From positions 1 through 11,366 of the forward strand of contig JAPLMO010000076.1 in assembly GCA_026386995.1 (NCBI GenBank): a DNA stretch of 11,366 nucleotides. The letters run 5' to 3'. The DNA is from Planctomycetota bacterium (GTDB taxonomy: Bacteria; Planctomycetota; Phycisphaerae; FEN-1346). The position numbers were made by a program, and so were the translations under genes. The notes below the pieces were generated by a model. That model did not search any database. It saw only the letters and a list, made by a program, of their open reading frames with translations, and was not told the origin of the DNA. Positions 6,445 to 11,366 of this stretch are shown one piece after another; position 1 is the stretch's first letter, and each line of letters starts with the position of its first letter.

Positions 6445-6669
6445 ACTTTAGTATACATCGGAGGGCGAAAACGGGCACTTTTCGCGCCGCGAAGGCCCGA
6501 AAACCCCCTTGGCGCTAGCGCCAAGGCCGTTTTTGCGTCGTTTGGCAAGATGGGTAAGGCGCTTTTTTACTGGTTTTTGATACTTCACACACGGTTTTGA
6601 TCGGAACTTGATACCGTTTTGCACCCGCCGAGCGGTTTTGGTCACCTCCGATTATATACTTTAGTATAC
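6445..6669. repeat. 225-bp unit with 12-bp direct repeats and internal inverted repeats
   Basis: ACTTTAGTATAC occurs exactly at 6445-6456 and 6658-6669. Directly inside the left copy is ATCGGAGG (6457-6464); its exact complement CCTCCGAT (6645-6652) lies just inside the right copy, separated from it by TATAT. The direct-repeat/inverted-repeat nesting resembles a small insertion with target duplication, or two regulatory sites in opposite orientation. The interior holds a GCGAAAA/TTTTCGC hairpin (6465-6485) and a 20-bp perfect palindrome. At the right end TATACT-TT-AGTATA (6655-6668) is itself a palindrome, enclosed by CCGAT/ATCGG (6648-6677). Confidence 0.5.
6507..6526 (-). terminator. 20-bp perfect palindrome, possible transcription terminator
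   Basis: CCTTGGCGCT and AGCGCCAAGG form a perfect palindrome. Read on the minus strand it is followed by GGGTTTT, and on the plus strand by CCGTTTTT, so it has terminator-like T runs on both sides. It could stop read-through from the subtilase gene before uvrA. A protein-binding palindrome or a mobile repeat is an equal alternative. Confidence 0.35.
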
Positions 6670-6725
6670 CCTATCGGGATAGTTGGGATTCTCTGCCGAC
6701 CCTTCCAGGGGCCCGAAATAAATGA

Positions 6726-6788
6726 GGGACACCCATAGAGGCCCTCCAGGCGGCCGGACTGACGCGCCGGAAGGCCCAAGGGTGTCCC
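6726..6788. repeat. Inverted repeat GGGACACCC / GGGTGTCCC
   Basis: Perfect 9-bp arms at 6726-6734 and 6780-6788 enclose 45 GC-rich bases that contain further GGCC and CCGG pairs. CCTTTTAATTA follows on the plus strand. It could be a folded small RNA with a terminator-like end, or a non-autonomous repeat; nothing decides between them. Confidence 0.5.
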
Positions 6789-6802
6789 CCTTTTAATTAC
6801 GA

Positions 6803-6842
6803 GGGGGCGTCAGGAGCCCCGCCTGTAGTGCTCCTGACCCCC
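6803..6842. repeat. Bulged hairpin, 13-bp stem
   Basis: GGGGG, two unpaired bases CG, then TCAGGAGC (6803-6817) pairs with GCTCCTGACCCCC (6830-6842) across a 12-base loop that includes GTAG. It lies 14 bases after the preceding inverted repeat, so the two may belong to one structured element. Confidence 0.55.
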
Positions 6843-6983
6843 TACCCATGGGGGGTGGCCGAAGGCTGCAATTTGCGCGGCGGGTCAGGGTACGCAGTTA
6901 GCGTCGCGCGGGGTGGCATGCCCACAGCCTGGTCGCCTGGGCGACCCGCCGTTGCCTGGGCTTGGCACGAGAACGGGGAACTG

Positions 6984-7011
6984 AAGTGCAGAGTGCAGAA
7001 TGCAGCGTGAA
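6984..7011 (+). repeat. Degenerate heptamer tandem repeat
   Basis: Four seven-base units: AAGTGCA, GAGTGCA, GAATGCA, GCGTGAA. The core is RTGCA at a strict 7-base period, resembling the short tandem heptamers found in some bacterial intergenic regions. It lies in no gene. Confidence 0.5.
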
Positions 7012-7082
7012 AAACTAAACAAAGGCAACGCCCTTGACCGGTCGCCATGGCGACTAAACTCCGAACGCGGAGGAAGGATTAA

Positions 7083-7180
7083 AGCAGTTTAAGATTGCGT
7101 GGCTACCTGGGCACAGCGATTTCTGGGCAATTCCGGTGGAATCCCGGGTTTCCACTGTCGCCACCCAAGGCAAAACTGCT
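7083..7180. repeat. 98-bp fold-back element
   Basis: AGCAGTTT (7083-7090) pairs with AAACTGCT (7173-7180). Inside, GTGGC (7099-7103) pairs with GCCAC (7160-7164), and a third helix GTGGAA/TTCCAC (7136-7141 and 7150-7155) caps it around TCCCGGGT. Three nested, ordered helices make this more than chance pairing and suggest a small structured RNA or a MITE-like repeat. No family is recognised. Confidence 0.45.
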
Positions 7181-7243
7181 CTAGGCGAGAAACGGCAACG
7201 GCGAGGCGGGAACGGGGAACCGCAAACCCTACATGGCAGCAAG

Positions 7244-7289
7244 CCCGCGGCACAGCCGCGGGATGCAGCGGCGGAAGCCTGAATTCAGG
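7244..7289 (-). terminator. Hairpins just downstream of the subtilase gene
   Basis: On the minus strand, about 12 bases after the stop codon, the palindrome CCTGAATTCAGG (7278-7289) is followed by a strong stem, CCCGCGGC and GCCGCGGG (7244-7262), with a 3-base loop. No T run follows, so this is a weak case for an intrinsic terminator. It may instead stabilise the 3' end of the message. Confidence 0.35.
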
Positions 7290-7301
7290 GCTCATGCAGC
7301 G

Positions 7302-10300
7302 TTAGACTGTGAGGCCGTAGTTGTTCGCCTGGAGACCGACGTCGTCATCGCTGACGATCCCGTCGTAGCCGTAGACGTCACCATTGGCCCAACTCTGGTC
7401 GGTAAAGCCGTAATTGTTCGACAGGATCGAGATGTCGCTGTCGTCGACGGTGCCGTCGAGGTTCACGTCGCCGATGAGCGCGTACCGCACGAGGACGGTC
7501 GTGCTATCGGCGCCCGCGTAGTTGGCAAACGGGGTGCCGGAGTCGAACCACACGGCCGATTCGCCGTTAAAGGCGTAAGCGATGCCGTTGGTGGTCGAGC
7601 CGCCGTCAAGCAGCGACGAGGTGATGCCCTGGCCGCTCCAGTCGCCGCCGTTGTATGCGGACACGATCTGCGCCCGCACGGTGTACATGGGGCTGGCGCC
7701 GGTGTAGTTGATTGCCAGGAGATTGTCGTTCAGGTCCAGCGTGGCCGTGGGCGTCGCGCCGCCGGCGATTTCGAGGCTGCCGGTCACCAAGACTCGCTTA
7801 TCCTCTACGCCTGGCGCCAGCGTGACCGTCGAGCCGTCTCCCAGCACGAGCGCGGCCAGGGTGAGATTGGATTCGAACGTCGCCTGGGCCGACGCGGCAA
7901 GGTTGAGCATGACGTTCCCGGGACTGCCGGCGCCCACGTCATTTGCAAAGTCAAGGTCTGCCTGACTGCCCACCATGATCGTGTCGCTGCCGCCGCCCAG
8001 GTCCACTTCGTGCTTTTCAACGCCGGTGAAGTTGACGATGGCGTTGATTCCGCTCGGGTTCAATACGGCCTGGGTGGTGGTGTAGTTGAGCACGTCCGCG
8101 TTGCTTGTGCCGACGATTTTCAGAGTATCCGTGTCGTCGCCGCCGTCGAACGCGATGCCTGCGGCCGGAATCGGATTGCCGTCGGAGAGATCGACGGTGA
8201 GCGTGTCGTCGCCGGTCAGGCCGTTGATGTTGAGGACCGGGAAGCCCGAGAGGTCGAGGTAGTAGGCTGCTTCCTGGTTGACTTCGATCTCGGCCCGCGA
8301 CGCCGTGCCGTCCCAGGAGATCGTGATCGTGTCGGCCCCGCTCGTGCCGTTGACGGCGTTCATGTGCCACGTGTCGCTCGCGTCGGCCGCGAGGTCGTTT
8401 CCGGAGGAATCCGTGATGCCGGAACCTGCGGCGGTTAGTTTCAGTTCGTACCTGCCCGCCTTGTCTGTGATAGCGGAAAGACCCGACAGGGTCCAGGTTA
8501 TGTTATCGCTGCTGGAAAGCGATTGCGAGACGGTCAGCAGGTTCGAACCGCCGTCTCGCGTCAACGCAAGGTCGCCGAGGCCGAATCCCGAAACGGCTTC
8601 GGAGAAAATCAACGTGATGTAACTGACCGAGTCCTGGCGCGGGTCGGGGCTTACGTCGGTAACGTCCGCCGTCGGCGCCGCGGTGTCCACGGTTATCGTG
8701 AGGGACGCGGTAGAAGGCGATTCGAGTTTGCCGGTCAGGGCCTGGCGCGCCGCGATGGCGTTCTGCCCGTCGGCAAGGTCGTAAGTGCCGTTGGTGGTCA
8801 CCGTGGTGGTCGTTCCGCTGGCCACGGCGCTGCCGATCTCGTCGTCCCCCTTGTACAGGCTGACCGTGGCGCCGGCAATCGTGCCCGTAACGTCGAACTG
8901 AAGGGTCTTGCCGGCGGTGTTGTCGAGTTTGGTGAGGTCGTCTGTGCTTGAAAGGCCGGTGTCGCTGGCGGCCTTGAGGTCCACGGCCGTGGCGGCGGCC
9001 GTCACGGTGGCCAGGGCGTCGGCCCGGCCGTAGCCGCTCACGTCGTCATAGCCGCTCGCGCCGATGTCCGCGGCGTTGCCGGTGATGAGATCCTGGATCT
9101 CGGCGGGGGTGAGCGTGGGATCAATCTGCAGCAGCAGCGCGGCAATGCCGGCGATGTGCGGCGCGGCGGCCGAGGTGCCATAGAAGGGATTCGAGAAGTG
9201 GCCAAGCTGGCCGATCTTGGTCTGCACGCCGTCGACGCCGCACACGTCCAGGCTGTCGCGCGTGGTCCATGCCTGCGTGCTGAAGTTCGTGTAGATGGTG
9301 GTGTGGCCTTGGGAACTGTACGACTCCACGTCGCTCAGGCCATCCTCGTCGCTCGCGTCGATGGCGCCAACCGTGATGACCGATTCCACGGCGGCATGGC
9401 CGTAGATGCTGTCGCCGGGGGTAACGTACACAGGGGACAGCAATGCCGGACCATACACGTAGAACTCAAGTTCACGATCCGCGCCGCCCCATCTGTTGAA
9501 CACAAAGGCCAAGTAGTCGTAACCTTCGTCGTTTGTATACTCGATGAACTCCCAAGGATCGTCATTGCCGTTCTGCACGTTTTCGCTAAAGGCGTCGCCG
9601 TTATCGGCAAGCTCCCACGCCTGGCCGGTTTCCCGCCCATACAGGTAGAGGTCGTAATCGTTCCCTGAGCCGCCCCACTCGTCGCTCCACTCCAGAACGG
9701 CACGGATTGTTCCGCCGTTGGAGACCGCCACGGGGAGAAGATTTCCAAATCCAAAATCGTGCGTCGTGGTACTGTCAAATTGATCGTAGTCGGCCTGGTA
9801 ATGCTGCTCGGCGTAGTTCCCGGCGCAGGTCACATAGGTCACGCCGCCGGCTACGGCATCCGCCACTTCGTCCGCAATTGCGCCATCCTCAAACATGGGT
9901 TGGTCAAGAAAGTACAAGTCATCCACGATAATATCCACGCCACAGGTGTTCACGAGCCAGTCGATGGAATCCACCATGTCGACCGAATTGCTTGGCCCCG
10001 AGAAATACAGTTCGGCGCCCGGCGCGATGTCGTGAACGATCTCCAGCATCGCCGTGCCTTCGTCGCCGCTCCCCGACAGGCTCGGATCGATCGTGATGCT
10101 ATTGGGCAAGTCGCCGGAGGATACCACGTCCCCCCAATTGTCAGCGCCATTCGAGATCACGCCAACCTTGATGCCATCGCCCGTAATTCCTCCGAAAAGG
10201 GCGCGAAGATCGTCGGCATTCAGGCCCGCATCCCCTGCTGTCGTTACGCCGCCGGTGTTGGTGACCGCGTATACCGGCGGGGCGATCCTCACGACTCCCT

Positions 10301-10730
10301 CCACCGCGGCCGCGACGTCCAGATTCGTATGGGGGAGCCATCCCTCCACGACCTTCATGCGGATGTTGCTCGACTCGATCCGAAGACCCGCACTTTCAAG
10401 GGCGCGGATGGTACTCGCATTAACGGCGTTGACATGGACGTAAACCTGGAGTTCGCCTGCCTCGTTCACGCGCACCCCGGCCAGTTGCAGAGAGCCGACG
10501 AGGTCAATCACTCCGTCTCCTTCGGCTTCCAGATCCGCATGGGCCTCCCGGAGGCAAGCCGAGACGATGTCAGTGTCCAGTTTATGGTCAGGAAGAACAA
10601 CATCCACGTATGCAGGGACACCAAATCCCGGAGCCTCCAGGACCGGGGTCACGGACGTGCTCAAGAGCAGACGCGGTTCCAAGAGTTCAAAGACCACGGC
10701 GGTTGCGTCGTTACTTCTGACAGGGTTCAT
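7302..10730 (-). CDS. Secreted subtilase-like (S8-type) protein with LEPR-xLL N terminus and dockerin-like C terminus
   Basis: 1142 residues, ATG 10730 with an AAGGGG Shine-Dalgarno about ten bases upstream. FELLEPRLLLS at residues 14-24 is the LEPR-xLL motif of large exported planctomycete proteins. Residues ~175-580 form a subtilase-like domain: GIKVGVISNG (190-195), GDEGTAMLEIVHDIAPGAE (222-240), VTYVTCAGN (oxyanion region, Asn305) and FYGTSAAAPHIAG with the Ser520 nucleophile. A beta-rich insert (~310-440, with SGNDYDLYLYG) separates AGN from the serine. The usual Asp and His positions hold Ser193-Asn194 and Glu224, so the triad is non-standard. Further on are an Ig-like domain (~690-800, ADVTDVSPDP, LIFSEAVSGF), Asp-rich repeats (GTSGADT, LTGDDTLTVDLSDG, GGGSDT) that could bind calcium, and a dockerin-like end from 1086 (GDVNLDGTVDDSDISILSNNYG, then a degenerate second copy). 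It lies 76 bp downstream of the PEP-CTERM gene on the same strand and may share its transcript. Activity and substrate cannot be read from sequence. Confidence 0.88.
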   Translation of the reverse strand: MNPVRSNDATAVVFELLEPRLLLSTSVTPVLEAPGFGVPAYVDVVLPDHKLDTDIVSACLREAHADLEAEGDGVIDLVGSLQLAGVRVNEAGELQVYVHVNAVNASTIRALESAGLRIESSNIRMKVVEGWLPHTNLDVAAAVEGVVRIAPPVYAVTNTGGVTTAGDAGLNADDLRALFGGITGDGIKVGVISNGADNWGDVVSSGDLPNSITIDPSLSGSGDEGTAMLEIVHDIAPGAELYFSGPSNSVDMVDSIDWLVNTCGVDIIVDDLYFLDQPMFEDGAIADEVADAVAGGVTYVTCAGNYAEQHYQADYDQFDSTTTHDFGFGNLLPVAVSNGGTIRAVLEWSDEWGGSGNDYDLYLYGRETGQAWELADNGDAFSENVQNGNDDPWEFIEYTNDEGYDYLAFVFNRWGGADRELEFYVYGPALLSPVYVTPGDSIYGHAAVESVITVGAIDASDEDGLSDVESYSSQGHTTIYTNFSTQAWTTRDSLDVCGVDGVQTKIGQLGHFSNPFYGTSAAAPHIAGIAALLLQIDPTLTPAEIQDLITGNAADIGASGYDDVSGYGRADALATVTAAATAVDLKAASDTGLSSTDDLTKLDNTAGKTLQFDVTGTIAGATVSLYKGDDEIGSAVASGTTTTVTTNGTYDLADGQNAIAARQALTGKLESPSTASLTITVDTAAPTADVTDVSPDPRQDSVSYITLIFSEAVSGFGLGDLALTRDGGSNLLTVSQSLSSSDNITWTLSGLSAITDKAGRYELKLTAAGSGITDSSGNDLAADASDTWHMNAVNGTSGADTITISWDGTASRAEIEVNQEAAYYLDLSGFPVLNINGLTGDDTLTVDLSDGNPIPAAGIAFDGGDDTDTLKIVGTSNADVLNYTTTQAVLNPSGINAIVNFTGVEKHEVDLGGGSDTIMVGSQADLDFANDVGAGSPGNVMLNLAASAQATFESNLTLAALVLGDGSTVTLAPGVEDKRVLVTGSLEIAGGATPTATLDLNDNLLAINYTGASPMYTVRAQIVSAYNGGDWSGQGITSSLLDGGSTTNGIAYAFNGESAVWFDSGTPFANYAGADSTTVLVRYALIGDVNLDGTVDDSDISILSNNYGFTDQSWANGDVYGYDGIVSDDDVGLQANNYGLTV

Positions 10731-10806
10731 TTTGCGGCCCCCCTTGCGTGAATCAGGTCATGTCCACGATTACCAGCCATAACTCGTCAAGACGTTCTCC
10801 GGGGCG

Positions 10807-11366
10807 TCAACGCCGACGCAGGAGCATCAGGCTGCCAACCACGAGGAGGGACAGCGCTGTCGGCTCGGGAACGAAGATGAAATTCGGGGCGACGAAATAG
10901 GCGTCCAGATCAATCGGCCCGATCTGCTCCCCGGTGTCGGGGTCAAGAAAGACCGGAGCCCTCGGTTCGTAGTGTTCACTGGGGAAGGCCAATTCCTGGC
11001 TCAAGTCGATACGCGCGCACCTGTCCGCCACAATCATTACAATGGTGGGATCAAGCACAGTCGCATCAGGATTGACATCGCCCGTGCCGCTGGGGTAGTA
11101 GTCGGGCGAGAAGGGCGGCGGGTCCATGAGCGGCAGGGGTACGGTCGCGCCAATCACAAACGTGTGGCCGGCCATCAGGAGCACGGGCGCAACCGGTGCG
11201 TACCTGTACTCCCCAATCAACTGGGCCGCCGTGCCACCCGGAACCGTCGCAGACACGATGAGTTGGTGATCTTGATCCCATATGCCGATATCATGGGAGA
11301 TATTCAGCCCGTTCTGCCCCAGGTCGAAGAATCCGAGGTCCGTGACCCATATGTCAGCCTGGGGGG
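10807..11366 (-). CDS. PEP-CTERM surface protein (5' end outside window)
   Basis: About 185 residues are visible. The frame is open to the window edge, so the start lies beyond 11366; the GTG at 11256 is internal to a conserved stretch (GIWDQDHQLIVSATVPGGT) and is not the start. The visible domain (TDLGFFDLGQNGLNISHDIG, then APVLLMAGHTFVIGA) resembles extracellular beta-sandwich domains I have seen in planctomycete and cyanobacterial PEP-CTERM proteins. The tail VPEPTALSLLVVGSLMLLRRRR is a clear PEP-CTERM signal: PEP motif, a 13-residue hydrophobic segment and an arginine cluster. Such tails are processed by an exosortase during export to the cell surface; no exosortase gene is in the window. 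The subtilase gene begins 76 bp downstream on the same strand, with no terminator visible between them. Confidence 0.87.
   Translation of the reverse strand, partial: PQADIWVTDLGFFDLGQNGLNISHDIGIWDQDHQLIVSATVPGGTAAQLIGEYRYAPVAPVLLMAGHTFVIGATVPLPLMDPPPFSPDYYPSGTGDVNPDATVLDPTIVMIVADRCARIDLSQELAFPSEHYEPRAPVFLDPDTGEQIGPIDLDAYFVAPNFIFVPEPTALSLLVVGSLMLLRRR

Larger units (their letters stand above)
6272..7301. other. About 1 kb non-coding, structure-rich region between uvrA and the subtilase gene
   Basis: No open frame here has a recognisable product or a convincing start; short frames such as 6448-6645 are basic and low in complexity. The region lies upstream of uvrA and downstream of the subtilase gene (both minus strand), so it should hold the uvrA promoter and the subtilase terminator. 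TATAAT occurs on the minus strand at 6656-6651, but no good -35 box lies 17 bases upstream. The clear content is inverted repeats and hairpins, listed separately. No tRNA or rRNA was seen. Confidence 0.6.

Noticed and set aside
6448..6645. 65-residue basic minus-strand ORF
   Set aside because: It fills the inside of the repeat-bounded unit 6445-6669, is Lys/Arg-rich, and its start overlaps an inverted repeat; no domain or convincing ribosome site spacing.
6828..7010. Small plus-strand ORF (60 residues) in the intergenic region
   Set aside because: It runs through a hairpin arm and the heptamer repeat and has no recognisable motif or good ribosome site.
6690..7080. tRNA or known structural RNA
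   Set aside because: No cloverleaf with a CCA-like acceptor, T-loop GTTCRA or other signature could be built from the hairpins seen.
7233..10751. Long plus-strand frames opposite the subtilase gene (7233-8438, 9759-10751)
   Set aside because: Antisense shadows with Val/Ala/Arg/Gly-rich sequence and no motifs. The minus-strand frame has a continuous set of known domains.

Overview
The window looks like a piece of a high-GC Planctomycetota chromosome. The evidence is an exported protein that opens with an LEPR-xLL motif and ends in a dockerin-like repeat, a neighbour with a PEP-CTERM tail (VPEP, hydrophobic stretch, RRRR), and high GC in the main genes. The phylum call is an inference from these protein signatures; nothing in the window fixes the genus.

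Layout, left to right. (1) 1-1665, plus strand: the 3' part of a membrane-anchored LTA-synthase-like sulfatase-fold enzyme. (2) 1662-3386: a mobile-repeat region. It holds nine copies of a 27-base REP-like palindrome that starts with GTAGGG, a full-length REP-associated tyrosine transposase (RAYT, 1756-2310), a lower-GC gene with a HEPN-type RNEYAH motif (2540-3229), and a short relic resembling the 3' end of a second RAYT (3256-3312). The repeats form two modules, 1662-2464 and 3233-3386. Each is bounded by REPs whose GTAG ends face outward, so the HEPN gene lies between them. (3) 3383-6271, minus strand: uvrA, the damage-recognition ATPase of nucleotide excision repair, with a palindromic repeat inserted in frame in its coding sequence. 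(4) About 1 kb without a convincing gene (6272-7301) but rich in DNA structure: a 225-bp unit with direct and inverted repeats, several strong hairpins, a heptamer tandem repeat and a large fold-back. (5) 7302-10730, minus strand: a large secreted subtilase-like protein with an LEPR-xLL N terminus and a dockerin-like C terminus. (6) 10807-11366, minus strand: the 3' part of a PEP-CTERM surface protein.

How the parts relate. RAYT proteins act on REP sequences with a GTAG-type tetranucleotide next to a palindrome, and the repeats here have exactly that form, so transposase and repeats are most likely one system. The smaller module looks like an internal-deletion derivative of a RAYT module. In all three neighbouring genes (sulfatase, HEPN gene, uvrA) the TAG stop codon lies in or overlaps the REP boundary. 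The two exported-protein genes at the right end are on the same strand, 76 bp apart, and may be co-transcribed. uvrA also lies on that strand, but about 1 kb of structured DNA separates it from them.
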